A DNA stretch of 64,000 bases, taken from NCBI RefSeq assembly GCF_002368295.1, contig NZ_AP018248.1, forward strand, positions 6,127,979 through 6,191,978, read 5' to 3'. This DNA comes from Tolypothrix tenuis PCC 7101 (lineage in GTDB: Bacteria; Cyanobacteriota; Cyanobacteriia; Cyanobacteriales; Nostocaceae). Shown here piece by piece: positions 1-10,464 of the stretch (its first letter is position 1; every line of letters starts with the position of its first letter). A model generated the notes under the pieces. The model was not told where the DNA came from and made no database searches. It was given only the letters and a program-made list of their open reading frames with translations. A program made the translations under genes and the position numbers.

Positions 1-919
1 GGTACCGGTCTCCCAGCCCGCACCGAAACAGTGCTTTACCCCCCAAATATAATCATTACCGCTGCGCCTAAACACATTTCGGGGAGAACCAGCTAGCTCC
101 TGGTTCGATTGGCATTTCACCCCTAACCACACCTCATCCGCCGATTTTTCAACATCGGTCGGTTCGGACCTCCACTTGGTGTTACCCAAGCTTCATCCTG
201 GACATGGTTAGATCACCAGGGTTCGGGTCTATAAACACTGATTATCGCCCTCTTCAGACTCGCTTTCGCTTTGGCTCCAGCATTCTCGCTTTAACCTACC
301 AGTGCCTATAAGTCGCCGGCTCATTCTTCAACAGGCACGCGGTCATCCGTTTAATCGGACTCCCACTGCTTGTAAGCTGATGGTTTCATGTTCTATTTCA
401 CTCCCCTTCCGGGGTTCTTTTCACCTTTCCCTCGCGGTACTGGTTCACTATCGGTCACACAGTAGTATTTAGCCTTACGAGGTGGTCCTCGCTGATTCAC
501 ATGGGATTCCTCGTGCCCCATGCTACTCGGGATTCAGCTCCTATCCTTGAGTTTTTGACTACAGGACTTTCACCTTCTTTGGTGCAGTATTTAGCTGCTT
601 CGTCTAACCGCTAGATTCGTTCTCGCTGTCCCACTACCCCAGAAGGTAAACCCTCTGGTTTAGGCTCTTCCCCTTTCGCTCACCACTACTTAGGGAATCT
701 CTAATTTGATTTCTCTTCCTCCAGCTACTAAGATGTTTCAATTCGCTGGGTTGGCTCTTTCCTGCCTATATATTCAGCAGGTAGTATTTAGGGTTCCCCC
801 ATTCGGATATCTCCGGCTCACAGTCTGCTTCCAACTCCCCGGAGCATTTCGTCGGTAACCACGTCCTTCTTCGCCTCTGTGTGCCTAGGTATCCACCATC
901 AGCCCTTATTAGCTTGACC
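1..919 (-). rRNA. rrl: 23S ribosomal RNA, 5' part only (cut by window edge)
   Basis: The complement reads as the start of a bacterial 23S rRNA. The 5' end is near 919, where the minus strand begins GGTCAAGCTAATAAGGGCTG and continues with the conserved stretch about the first helix and the GGAAGGACGTGG-like region. About 920 nt of domains I-II are present; the remaining two thirds lie to the left of the window. It is the second gene of the minus-strand rrn operon, after 16S. Mature ends are inferred from conserved sequence, not mapped. Confidence 0.95.
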
Positions 920-1215
920 ACTATTCCATTGGTTTTCCAACTTGCATTCACCAACACTATTCGTGCCTGTGTCTGCCTGCTTTCTATCGCGTTACTATGC
1001 AGTTTTCAAGGTTCTGGCTGGAATTATTCCAGCAGTTTGACTATTTAAACAAAGAGTCAATTGCTGATTTTACCTTTTGATGTTTGCAATCATTTTTATT
1101 TACCGAACACACAATACTTTGAAAGTTCTTCATCAATCTCGACCGACCTAGAGTAGACCATCTTTGTCTCTATTCACTGTTTGCTTTCGATTTCAAAGTT
1201 GGGTAGGTCTCCCTA
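920..1215 (-). other. 16S-23S internal transcribed spacer without tRNA genes
   Basis: The spacer is about 296 nt. Reading on the minus strand, it opens with a D1-D1' helix (1138-1210, arms GACCTA and TAGGTC), has a box-B-like palindrome CTGGAATTATTCCAG at 1018-1032, and a box A antiterminator GAACCTTGAAAACTGCATAG at 995-1014. No cloverleaf or T-loop sequence for tRNA-Ile or tRNA-Ala is visible, and the length leaves no room for both. Heterocystous cyanobacteria commonly carry several rrn operons, some with and some without spacer tRNAs. Confidence 0.85.
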
Positions 1216-2703
<1,488 letters not shown>

Positions 2704-3082
2704 TGATTTCGAGCTTGTGGCTCCGATGACTTTATGTCTCGGAATCCTATATTTCTTTTTTCAGATTTCTTTGGGTCTTAACCCAACAATCTTAATTGAC
2801 GAGGATTGTTTCTGAAGCTTTCAAAGTATTTGTTTTTCTCGGTTCGGTTGCTTTGGCATCTTTCCGCCTTAGCACTTATCTACATTAACAACTCTTTTTC
2901 TGTTTCGTCAACCCTTTTGTCAACTTTTTTTCCAACCCACTCTCTACCATTGCTGCACTACGACAGTAAACCTCTATGGGTTAAGCCTTTTGGCGTTTTT
3001 TCTTCTTTAATATCTGAGTCAGCCTGAACTATGGCTGAGTATTTATCTCATGCGAATCCCCCTGTTACGCTTCAACTCACCT
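2704..3082 (-). other. rrn leader and upstream region, no gene seen
   Basis: This stretch carries the untranslated leader of the rrn transcript (about 2704-2875), the candidate promoter and about 170 bp upstream of it. I see no coding frame, tRNA or 5S gene here. Confidence 0.6.
2882..2911 (-). promoter_or_regulatory. Candidate rrn operon promoter
   Basis: On the minus strand a TTGACG -35 element (2906-2911) is separated by 18 bp from a TAATGT -10 element (2882-2887). It would start transcription about 175 nt before the 16S 5' end, which fits an rrn leader. A second TTGACA lies just upstream. The assignment rests on the consensus match and position only. Confidence 0.5.
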
Positions 3083-3325
3083 CTACTCATTACCATCTGT
3101 TGCACTAGAGAATGTATGTTTCGGAAAATGACAGCAGGCCTTAGACAAAGAATTTAGAGCGTTCCTGAATGATGGGATGATTTTTGTCTTACGCCAAGGC
3201 ACAAACAATCGACTTTTGGCTTTACCCAAAATTTTGAATTTATCCCACAGATGCAAATATGCAACGCCAGCTTTTTTAAATTGCTCTAATGTGCTAAAAG
3301 CAGAGCCATCCGTACAAAGTGTTTT
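3083..3325 (-). pseudogene. Orphan reading-frame remnant next to the IS
   Basis: An 80-codon open frame without any methionine start runs from a TAG at 3326-3328 to the TAG at 3083-3085. The translation looks protein-like (starts KTLCTDGSAF, contains STLEQFKKAG, LHLWDKFKIL and FVPWRKTKII, ends SATDGNE). It ends about 15 bp from the IS left end. The flank beyond the IS right end (4911-5032) does not continue the frame in an obvious way. It may be the tail of an older mobile-element or host gene; I do not recognise the family. It could also be a chance frame. Confidence 0.3.
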
Positions 3326-3340
3326 CTAAATATGCTTGAT

Positions 3341-4906
3341 ACTGGAGTTTAGACTAAAGCATGACAAAATGACCCAGCAGCAGTGAGTTGACAAGTTACA
3401 CATCTCAAAGCAAAAAAACTCAATGTCAAGCGGACTGTGGTTGTTCTTTTTTCGGCTTGGCAGTACTTTTTTTAACTGTAGGATAACGAATTCTACGCAG
3501 GCGAACTTTGCCAGCAGGCCAGCCTTGAGACTTTCCACGGGGTTTGGGTGAAACAGACGGTGTACCAATGGCGGCGAAAACTGCTGCCATTGCTTGAGCG
3601 ACCCGTCCAGGGGACAATCTGGACTGTTTTTTCTGCCAAGGTAAAGGATTGTCATGTACAATCCCATGTGCAAGCCAAAGTTGCCAAGTCATCAGGGGTA
3701 AAAGGTCACTCCACCGCTGACACTGTTCTGGGGTACTCAATTGCGGCAGAGTCCAATGCAAGCGCCCTTTGGCAAAACGATACCAGTGGTCAATGGCAAA
3801 TCGACGGCAGTAAAGCTGCCAGAATGAGGATAAAGCAGGCATAGATAGTCCCACCCACACCAACCATAAAGCCTTGTTTTTTGGCACACCAAATTCATCT
3901 AAGCGCTGAATTTGAATCAAATTCATGGAATGATCTTTGGACTGTTGAAAATGAAGATTACACCATAAGCGGATAGATAAACGCCCCATTTTTGGGTCGT
4001 TGACTTCAATGATTTGGTCAGGTGTCCACCATGTAGACGAATCGTTGAGTTTAAATTTATCACCGTGGATACGGGGACGACCAGTGCCGCCATAAGGTGG
4101 GGGCGCACCATACAGCAGTCGATTGGAGCGCAAACGCATTAATTTGTCTGCGGCAATATCGCTTGTTTGTTTCACGAAACTAGCACACCCGTATTCTGCA
4201 TCCCACAAGCTAATGGGGCTTGTTGGCAGGTTTGAGCATACTAGTTTTAGTTGTGCGGCAGCTTTTTGAATTGGGTTCTCAAAACTGGTGATGCGTTCAT
4301 GTAATAGGGGTAATGCCCAACTGCCCTCTGTTTCCGGCACAACTGCAATGGTGCTGTAGCCTTGTCCCAAGGTTACGGGTTTTGCCCCTGACATGGGTTG
4401 AACTTGATGCTCATAGGTTCGGTCTTTCAATGTTGGGGCATGTAATCTTGCCCAAGCTGTATGGTCTCCTGCTAAGATGATTTTTTCTGTGGGATTGAGT
4501 TGTTTTATATACAACTTCATCAGTTCGGTTCGGGGCGGATTTCCGTCTTGTATTGCCTCGTATACACTCGACCATTGCCTGCGAAACACGGGAGACACTG
4601 ATAGTTCTGCAAATGAATTAATACTACGTGTTACTAACACTGCATCCATCAAGTCGAATAAGGCATCTTTGGCTTTACCCAGGATAGTGTACACACCTGT
4701 GCGAAATTGTTTAAGCTTTTCTAATGTCATGGTCAAGCTGTTAATTTTTTTCCTTTTATCAGCATTGACCAATTTGCGGTTAGTTCAACATCGCTGACCG
4801 CTTTTTTTGTTCGCGGATTTTTCTCCTGTTCAGCTATGTCCTTTTTTTGACTATTTTTCTCTCAGTGTTATTTTCCCCGCCAACCCTATTTAGTCTAAAG
4901 TCCAGT
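3341..4906 (-). mobile_element. Complete insertion sequence with inverted ends and TGAT target duplication
   Basis: The 1,566-bp element is bounded by 18-bp inverted repeats, ACTGGAGTTTAGACTAAA at 3341-3358 and the complement of ACTGGACTTTAGACTAAA at 4889-4906 (one mismatch). The tetranucleotide TGAT is directly repeated outside both ends (3337-3340 and 4907-4910), the expected target duplication. One transposase gene fills it. The intact ends, duplication and open frame suggest a recent, possibly still mobile copy. Confidence 0.88.
3426..4730 (-). CDS. DDE transposase, IS4/IS701-like (NF041680-type)
   Basis: The 434-residue protein is a cut-and-paste transposase of the kind widespread in cyanobacteria. 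Near the C-terminal third it has YCRRFAIDHWYRFAK, which matches the IS4-superfamily Y-(2)-R-(3)-E-(6)-K signature with aspartate replacing glutamate. Candidate catalytic aspartates lie in LAGDHTAW and LWDAEYG. I chose the ATG at 4730 (MTLEKLKQFR); a TTG start 42 bp upstream is possible. The tail is rich in lysine and proline. It is the only gene in the IS. The family name is from recognition of the overall sequence, so the IS subgroup is uncertain. Confidence 0.85.
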   Translation of the reverse strand: MTLEKLKQFRTGVYTILGKAKDALFDLMDAVLVTRSINSFAELSVSPVFRRQWSSVYEAIQDGNPPRTELMKLYIKQLNPTEKIILAGDHTAWARLHAPTLKDRTYEHQVQPMSGAKPVTLGQGYSTIAVVPETEGSWALPLLHERITSFENPIQKAAAQLKLVCSNLPTSPISLWDAEYGCASFVKQTSDIAADKLMRLRSNRLLYGAPPPYGGTGRPRIHGDKFKLNDSSTWWTPDQIIEVNDPKMGRLSIRLWCNLHFQQSKDHSMNLIQIQRLDEFGVPKNKALWLVWVGLSMPALSSFWQLYCRRFAIDHWYRFAKGRLHWTLPQLSTPEQCQRWSDLLPLMTWQLWLAHGIVHDNPLPWQKKQSRLSPGRVAQAMAAVFAAIGTPSVSPKPRGKSQGWPAGKVRLRRIRYPTVKKSTAKPKKEQPQSA

Positions 4907-5032
4907 TGATAAGCTGTCATAGTTTGATACTTGACCTAACGAGCATATGATTTGCATTAACGGATCGCATGATTTTTATTTTGATATATTCATTAGCATC
5001 TGATAATAAAAAATTTTGACTTTAGCTAATAT

Positions 5033-5767
5033 TTAAGGCTCTAAAATTTGAATTTCATCAAGTTGATTAATAACGACATCTGCACCTCGGACATGATCTG
5101 TTTTATTAATCCAAGTGATGCCAACACAGCCTGCAGCTTTAGCATTGCGTGCCATTTGCATATCACCAACAGAATCACCTACCATGAGTGTGGCGCTGGG
5201 TTCTATACCCAAAGCTTGGCAAGCTTGTAGAAATAATATGGGATCTGGTTTACTAGGCCCTTCATCTACTCCCATTTCTAACTGTAAATAGCTCCCTAGC
5301 TGATGATGTGCTACAAACATTTGCACTTCTTGAGTTTTTGCAGCCGAGAGAATACCGAGTTTTATTCCTGTTTGTGAAAGAGATTTAATCACCTCTAAGC
5401 TACCCACAAATAGTGGTGAAGGGGTTTGACCAATATATTTGTCTGCTTCATCCAAAGCGTGACGGGCAATTTTTAAAGACTCAAACCATCCCCTACCAGT
5501 TTCAGCAATATATGCTGCTGCTGCAATTTCTGTTTCGCGGCGACTTGCGACTGCCATTATACCTGCTGGGTCAAGGTTATTATTATTAACGCCAAATGCC
5601 ATCAATAGGGGTTCCCCAATACCGGGGATTTGTGCGTCTATTAAGCGTGCTGTTCTTTGGGAAAGCGATCGCAAATAAGCTTCTGAGTCTTCTAAGGTAC
5701 CGTTTTTGTCAAATATCACTGCTTTGATATTTGTAAATGTGATATTTCTACATTTAATAGTTGCCAA
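5033..5767 (-). CDS. HAD-superfamily hydrolase-like protein with altered motif I
   Basis: A 244-residue HAD-fold protein. Motif I is FDKNGTL (D20, N22), motif II is ILSAAK, motif III lies around SKPDP and motif IV is VGDSVGDMQMA, with a helical cap between about residues 30 and 110. In usual HAD phosphatases motif I is DxDGT and the second Asp is the acid/base; here it is Asn, so chemistry may be altered or lost. The start is a TTG (no earlier ATG in frame) preceded by GAGGTG about 8 nt upstream. It lies downstream of rpsA behind a terminator, so it is probably a separate unit. Substrate unknown. Confidence 0.8.
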   Translation of the reverse strand: MATIKCRNITFTNIKAVIFDKNGTLEDSEAYLRSLSQRTARLIDAQIPGIGEPLLMAFGVNNNNLDPAGIMAVASRRETEIAAAAYIAETGRGWFESLKIARHALDEADKYIGQTPSPLFVGSLEVIKSLSQTGIKLGILSAAKTQEVQMFVAHHQLGSYLQLEMGVDEGPSKPDPILFLQACQALGIEPSATLMVGDSVGDMQMARNAKAAGCVGITWINKTDHVRGADVVINQLDEIQILEP

Positions 5768-5799
5768 AATCTTTCACCTCATAGGAATTTTATGAGCAT

Positions 5800-5828
5800 A
5801 AAAAAAGAGGGAGAATCCCCCTTTTTTT
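5800..5828 (-). terminator. Rho-independent terminator after rpsA
   Basis: On the minus strand AAAAAAAGGGGG pairs with CCCTCTTTTTT around a short loop, with one mismatch in the stem and a run of T on the downstream side. It sits about 40 bp after the rpsA stop. The A/T tracts on both sides would also allow it to work in the opposite direction. Confidence 0.75.
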
Positions 5829-5866
5829 AAATTTAATGCTTTTATTTAAAGAAAAATAGCAGTTTT

Positions 5867-6883
5867 TTATTCTTCAATAGCTGCTGGAATTTCTTCTTCA
5901 ATAGCTGCTGGAATTTCTTCTTCAATAGCTGCTGGAATTTCTTCTTCAACTAGAGCATCAACAGCTACAGAAGTAATTCCTTGCTGTTTTGCTAGCAACT
6001 GTTCTCGATACTTAGCTGCCATTTCTTCGGCCTTATCATAAACCAAATCACGATTTTTAATCATATCGCCAGGTTCAGGTTCCAGTTGTTTGGTTGATAA
6101 GGAAATCCGACCTCTTTCTGCATCCAAGTCAATAATCATAACTTTAACTTCATCATTGACGTTGAAAACACTGTGGGGTGTATCAATATGCTCGTGGGAA
6201 ATTTCGGAGATGTGCAACAGACCACTAACACCACCGATATCAATGAACGCACCGTAGGGTTTAATACCGCGTACTGTACCGATCACAACTTCACCAACTT
6301 CGAGGCGGTTCATCTTCCGCTCAACTAGCGCTCGACGATGAGATAGCACTAAGCGGTTACGTTCTTCATCTACTTCCAAGAATTTCAATGGTAGTTCTTC
6401 ACCTACCAGTTCTTCTTTAGGTTTGCGAGTGCTGATGTGGGAACCGGGAATAAAGCCACGCAATCCCTCAATCCGCACTAATGCGCCACCACGGTTAGTA
6501 GCAAACACACCAGAGCGTACAGTAGCATCTTCAGCTTGTAGCTGCCGCACGCGTTCCCAAGCCCGCATATATTCAATACGACGGATTGAAAGGGTCAACT
6601 GACCATCTTCGTTTTCGTCAGTAAGAATAAAAAATTCCCGAGTTTCGTTAGACTGTAACACTTCTTCCGGGCTATCTACCCGGTTAATAGACATTTCTTG
6701 TATAGGTATGTATGCTGCTGTTTTCGCACCTATGTCAATCAGAGCGCCGCGCGGCTCTATACTGAAAACTGTTCCTGGTACAATATCGCCAGGGCTAAAG
6801 TGATAATCGTACTTATCAAGTAGAGCAGCGAAATCTTCGTGAGTAAATCCAATTTCTGTAGCGGTTAAATTCTGATTGACCAT
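5867..6883 (-). CDS. rpsA: 30S ribosomal protein S1 (three S1 domains)
   Basis: The 338-residue protein has three S1 RNA-binding domains at about residues 30-100, 117-185 and 197-266; the last has the classical GTVRGIKPYGAFIDIGG and SGLLHISEIS signatures. Cyanobacterial S1 is shorter than the six-domain proteobacterial form, and this length fits. It helps mRNA binding by the 30S subunit. The start ATG at 6883 gives a normal N-terminus. The acidic C-terminal tail ends in three perfect copies of an eight-residue unit, EEEIPAAI, encoded by a 24-bp tandem repeat. It appears monocistronic, with a terminator at 5800-5828. Confidence 0.92.
   Translation of the reverse strand: MVNQNLTATEIGFTHEDFAALLDKYDYHFSPGDIVPGTVFSIEPRGALIDIGAKTAAYIPIQEMSINRVDSPEEVLQSNETREFFILTDENEDGQLTLSIRRIEYMRAWERVRQLQAEDATVRSGVFATNRGGALVRIEGLRGFIPGSHISTRKPKEELVGEELPLKFLEVDEERNRLVLSHRRALVERKMNRLEVGEVVIGTVRGIKPYGAFIDIGGVSGLLHISEISHEHIDTPHSVFNVNDEVKVMIIDLDAERGRISLSTKQLEPEPGDMIKNRDLVYDKAEEMAAKYREQLLAKQQGITSVAVDALVEEEIPAAIEEEIPAAIEEEIPAAIEE
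5870..5950 (-). repeat. 24-bp tandem repeat inside rpsA 3' end
   Basis: The unit TTCTTCAATAGCTGCTGGAA+TTTC occurs three times without mismatch at 5870-5893, 5894-5917 and 5918-5941, followed by a 9-bp partial copy. It is in frame, adding EEEIPAAI units to the S1 acidic tail. Perfect identity at synonymous sites points to recent slippage or a collapsed/expanded array. Confidence 0.95.
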
Positions 6884-7342
6884 GCTAATTTGTTCCTGGT
6901 TCTAGTCTCCGTAAATTTTTTGTCGCGAGTGCAATTTCTAGGCAAGCTATATCATACTAGCCTAAACTTTTTTTATCCTAGCGCAGAAAAGCTAGTAACA
7001 ACACATATCAACTTCCAGATAGAAGATTATATCATAATATCTGGTGACAAGCCTTTTATGAAAAGTTGATGTTTAGCGCCAAAGGTTTCAACCCTAATAT
7101 TTATAATTTGCAATCAAACTACTCATAATTAAAGTATCTTACCCAGCCTCTAGCTTACACTAAAGTCTTACCTTCTTATTGACATCATGATGATCGATAG
7201 TTCAGCGCTAGTGATAGCGTAGGGTGTAATTTTTGTCTATTAAATTATTTTAAGAGTGATTATACGTAAATATCCGCTGTTACCCAAGAGATAGCAGCGG
7301 ATAAATAGGTTTAGATAACCTTAAAATCCTGGTAATAGTAAT
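6884..7342. other. Intergenic region between psbT and rpsA
   Basis: It holds the rpsA leader and promoter region near 6884-7080 and the psbT terminator at 7271-7303. The sequence is AT-rich; I find no gene or RNA in it. A fragment GTGATAGCGTAGGGTG near 7213 resembles dispersed cyanobacterial intergenic repeats. Confidence 0.6.
7271..7303 (-). terminator. Terminator hairpin after psbT
   Basis: TATCCGCTGTTA (7271-7282) pairs with TAGCAGCGGATA (7292-7303), 12 bp with two G-T type pairs and a 9-nt loop. It lies 40 bp past the psbT stop and probably ends the psbB-psbT transcript, though the T run behind it is weak (TATTTACG). Confidence 0.6.
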
Positions 7343-7447
7343 CTAATCATCTTTTTTCGCAATGCGAGGGGGTTCGCGAAATGCGATCGCAAAGAAGAGA
7401 ACTCCTATACACAGGGTGAAAATTAAGATGTACGCAACGCTTTCCAT
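7343..7447 (-). CDS. psbT: Photosystem II protein T
   Basis: The minus strand encodes a 34-residue single-span membrane protein that begins MESVAYILIFTLCIG and ends PRIAKKDD, matching PsbT. The hydrophobic segment covers about residues 4-22, followed by a positively charged stroma-side tail. PsbT sits at the PSII monomer interface and supports dimer stability and acceptor-side repair. It lies 147 bp downstream of psbB, the conserved cyanobacterial and plastid order, and is likely cotranscribed with it. Confidence 0.93.
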   Translation of the reverse strand: MESVAYILIFTLCIGVLFFAIAFREPPRIAKKDD

Positions 7448-7594
7448 ATTACAAGTTCCTGCCTATCCAGCCAGTAATAATATTGTAACAAGCCAGGTTA
7501 TGAGGTGTTGGGGACTGGGAATTAGTATTTGGGTATCTGAGAAAACTTTTCTGGAGCTTCTAGACCCTCATCCCAAGTCCCTAGTCTCTAAATC

Positions 7595-9124
7595 TTAAAG
7601 AGCTTCCTTACGGCGGGTTGTCTTGTCACCCACTTTTTGGAATAGACCCCATTCCACTTGCTCTTCTAGATCCGCTTCTACACCAGCAAATACGTCGCGG
7701 TAGATTGTACGAGCGCCATGCCAAAGGTGACCAAAGAAGAATAAGAGAGCAAATACAGCGTGTCCAAAGGTAAACCAACCTCTGGGGCTAGTACGGAATA
7801 CCCCATCAGAGTTCAAGGTTTCCCGGTCAAATTCAAATATTTCACCGCCTTGAGCTTTACGGGCGTATTTCTTCACTTCAGCGGGATCTTTGATGGTTTG
7901 TCCATTTAGATTTCCACCATAGAAGCTAACAGTTACACCAGATTGTTCAAAGCTATATTTGGATTCTGCCCGACGGAAAGGAATATCAGCACGAACAACA
8001 CCATCTGCGTCGGTCAAGATTACTGGGAAAGTTTCAAAGAAGTTAGGCAGACGACGTACAGTCAATTCTCTACCTTCAGAATCTTTGAATACTGCATGAC
8101 CTTGCCAAGATTGGGCAATACCATCACCCTTGTTCATTTGACCTGTACGGAATAAACCGCCTTTGGCAGGGCTATTGCCGACGTAATCGTAGAAAGCCAA
8201 TTTTTCAGGAATTTTTGACCAGGCTTCTGTAAGTGTCGCACCTTGAGCTAGATCGCTTTGTACGCGGCGCTGAATTTCTTGACGGAAGTAACCTTGATCC
8301 CATTGGTAACGAGTAGGCCCAAATAGTTCAATAGGAGTGGTCGCGTTACCGTACCACATAGTACCAGCAACCACGAAGGCACAAAAGAAGACCGCAGCAA
8401 TACTGCTGGACAGTACGGTTTCAATATTACCCATCCGCAAAGCTTTATAAAGCCGTTCGGGTGGTCTGACTGTGAGGTGGAATAAGCCTGCAATAATGCC
8501 GACGATACCAGCAGCTATGTGGTGAGCAACAACACCACCAGGGTTAAAGGGGTTAAACCCATCTGGCCCCCATTCAGGTGCTACTGGTTGGACGCTACCT
8601 GTGACTCCAAAGGCATCGGAAACCCACATTCCTGGGCCATATAGCCCAGTGAGGTGAAAAGCACCGAAGCCGAAACAGAGTAGACCAGATAAGAATAGGT
8701 GAATACCAAACATCTTGGGCAAGTCTAGAGCTGGTTCACCTGTACGAGGATCTCTAAAGAGTTCCAAATCCCAGTAAACCCAGTGCCAGACTGCGGCTAA
8801 AAACAACAAACCAGAAAGAATGATGTGAGCAGCAGCAACGCCTTCAAAAGACCAGAAACCAGGATCGGTTGCTGGCGCGCCAGTAACGCTCCAACCACCC
8901 CAAGATTGAGTTACACCCAAACGTGCCATGAAGGGTAACACGAACATCCCTTGACGCCACATAGGGTTGAGAACTGGATCGCTAGGGTTGTAAATAGCTA
9001 GTTCGTAGAGTGCCATCGAACCAGCCCAGCCTGCTACTAGAGCTGTGTGCATCAAGTGTACAGAAATCAGCCGTCCTGGATCATTCAGAACGACTGTATG
9101 TACTCGGTACCAGGGTAGTCCCAT
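7595..9124 (-). CDS. psbB: Photosystem II CP47 chlorophyll apoprotein
   Basis: The 509-residue protein begins MGLPWYRVHTVVLNDPGRL and has the six membrane spans and the large lumenal loop (about residues 260-450) of CP47. Histidines that bind antenna chlorophyll are seen in the span motifs (for example SVHLMHTALVAGW, AAAHIILSG, GGVVAHHIAAG, GHLWHGART). It is the inner antenna on the D2 side of PSII. A strong Shine-Dalgarno sequence, GAGGAGGAG, lies 7 nt before the ATG. The length and sequence are normal. It heads the psbB-psbT operon. Confidence 0.98.
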   Translation of the reverse strand: MGLPWYRVHTVVLNDPGRLISVHLMHTALVAGWAGSMALYELAIYNPSDPVLNPMWRQGMFVLPFMARLGVTQSWGGWSVTGAPATDPGFWSFEGVAAAHIILSGLLFLAAVWHWVYWDLELFRDPRTGEPALDLPKMFGIHLFLSGLLCFGFGAFHLTGLYGPGMWVSDAFGVTGSVQPVAPEWGPDGFNPFNPGGVVAHHIAAGIVGIIAGLFHLTVRPPERLYKALRMGNIETVLSSSIAAVFFCAFVVAGTMWYGNATTPIELFGPTRYQWDQGYFRQEIQRRVQSDLAQGATLTEAWSKIPEKLAFYDYVGNSPAKGGLFRTGQMNKGDGIAQSWQGHAVFKDSEGRELTVRRLPNFFETFPVILTDADGVVRADIPFRRAESKYSFEQSGVTVSFYGGNLNGQTIKDPAEVKKYARKAQGGEIFEFDRETLNSDGVFRTSPRGWFTFGHAVFALLFFFGHLWHGARTIYRDVFAGVEADLEEQVEWGLFQKVGDKTTRRKEAL

Positions 9125-9674
9125 CGACTACGCTCCTCCTCGATGAGTTAGTTTACAAAGCAATTTTCTTACAAAAGTAATACATGGTAGAAGTCCCTGC
9201 GGTGACTTCTCTCAGTTTTTTTGTTATTGCCAGGGCCTTGCTTACCACCGCTGAGTCTTAATCAATGAGACAGGGTGGGTATTCTGGCAATGCTGACACG
9301 CATAACGGTCCTTACCCAGGATAACGATCGCTATTTACTAGACTTACCTAAAAGTTGGCTTGCGAAAACTTTGGCTTGTTCTTGTAGAACTAGTTAAGTA
9401 CTTCTCAGGCATTTAGGTAGTCAGGCGTGCTAGGCAATTGCCAAGCAAAAATGAGAATATTTTAAAAAGTGTAACTATTGATGGTACGGTTTGCAAGCGT
9501 GTAAATAGATGCGATCGCGTAGCATCTGCAAGAAATTTTGCTACAACTGCCTGTCACAGATTTAATTTGCGTATTCTTTGGGGGATGAGGAATATGAGAA
9601 TGGCAAGGGAATTCTTCTAATTTCATGCCCAGCCGCTACTCCTCTTAGCCCCAATCCCCTATTGCCAATCGCTA
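9125..9674. other. psbB upstream region, no gene seen
   Basis: The region contains the psbB leader and presumably its promoter. I see a short inverted GAAGTC...GACTTC pair near 9191-9210 but no convincing coding frame; the plus-strand frame at 9438-9620 lacks a ribosome site and protein-like composition. A GCGATCGC (HIP1) octamer is at about 9511. Confidence 0.55.
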
Positions 9675-9998
9675 CTATGTAACTGATTGCATGTTCTGCA
9701 GCTGACACTTGGCTTGTGCTGTACCCAAACGTTCGATTACCTGTTCAGCTGTCATTAGACGCTTCAGTACTACTTGACCAATGGTATTTTGAACTGGAAC
9801 TGGTGTTGTAGGTTTCACTTCTACAGTTAAAATGGCATCTTCAACTCGATAAAGCCACAACAATTCGTTATTTTCTATAAGACAAATATTCAATTGCTGA
9901 ATATCAGGTTGTCGTCGCCATGCAGTAATCTGCCAAAGTCCATCAGATGCCCATACTCTAGAAACAGCCCAACCTTCAGATAAAAAGAAATACTTCAC
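9675..9998 (-). CDS. Conserved-looking hypothetical protein, 107 residues
   Basis: I do not recognise a named family. The protein starts with a GTG (MKYFFLSEGWAVSRVW) and has alternating beta-like segments rich in Trp (WQITAWRR, ELLWLYRVED) and a helical end (LMTAEQVIERLGTAQAK). No signal peptide or membrane span. It is free-standing, about 550 bp upstream of psbB on the same strand. Protein-like composition and lack of a better frame support it as a real gene. Confidence 0.65.
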   Translation of the reverse strand: MKYFFLSEGWAVSRVWASDGLWQITAWRRQPDIQQLNICLIENNELLWLYRVEDAILTVEVKPTTPVPVQNTIGQVVLKRLMTAEQVIERLGTAQAKCQLQNMQSVT

Positions 9999-10464
9999 GT
10001 TCTTAGTCCTACTATTAGAGTCTCAATCTGCTGTTTACGATATCGCAATCTTTTCAATGGCTGATGTATATATATTGATATTTATCTAATATTTATTAAT
10101 CAAACTAGACAGCAAATGAAAAATGTTTGATTTAGAGCTTCAGCAGCTTAACCATTTAGTACATTACAGTGTCAATAAAACACCTCTGTAAAATAGATGA
10201 AATCCTGACGCTGTCTAGCTAAATAGAATTTTGGTTTTTAATTTTCAATTCTACGTAGCAGTACTAAGTACTCATAAAATTTGCGACTAAAATGAGTTAA
10301 TGTTGCAATATTTTAATAAGTATGAATTTTTGCAAGATATAAGAATTTAATCTGTAAGTATGTAATTTTGCCGGAATTTGGCAATAAACTTTGCTATTTG
10401 ATGTGGGCTATTCGCCAACCTATAGTAAAATGACTCACCATTGTTCTCAATACTTGATATTTCT
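9999..10464. other. Divergent intergenic region, AT-rich
   Basis: It separates the 107-residue hypothetical gene from the binding-protein gene, which are divergently transcribed, so it should carry both promoters. I see no gene, RNA or strong repeat in it. Confidence 0.5.

Noticed and set aside
9438..9620. Plus-strand 60-residue frame upstream of psbB
   Set aside because: No ribosome site, composition unlike protein (many basic and Cys/Asn residues), and it lies in the psbB leader region.
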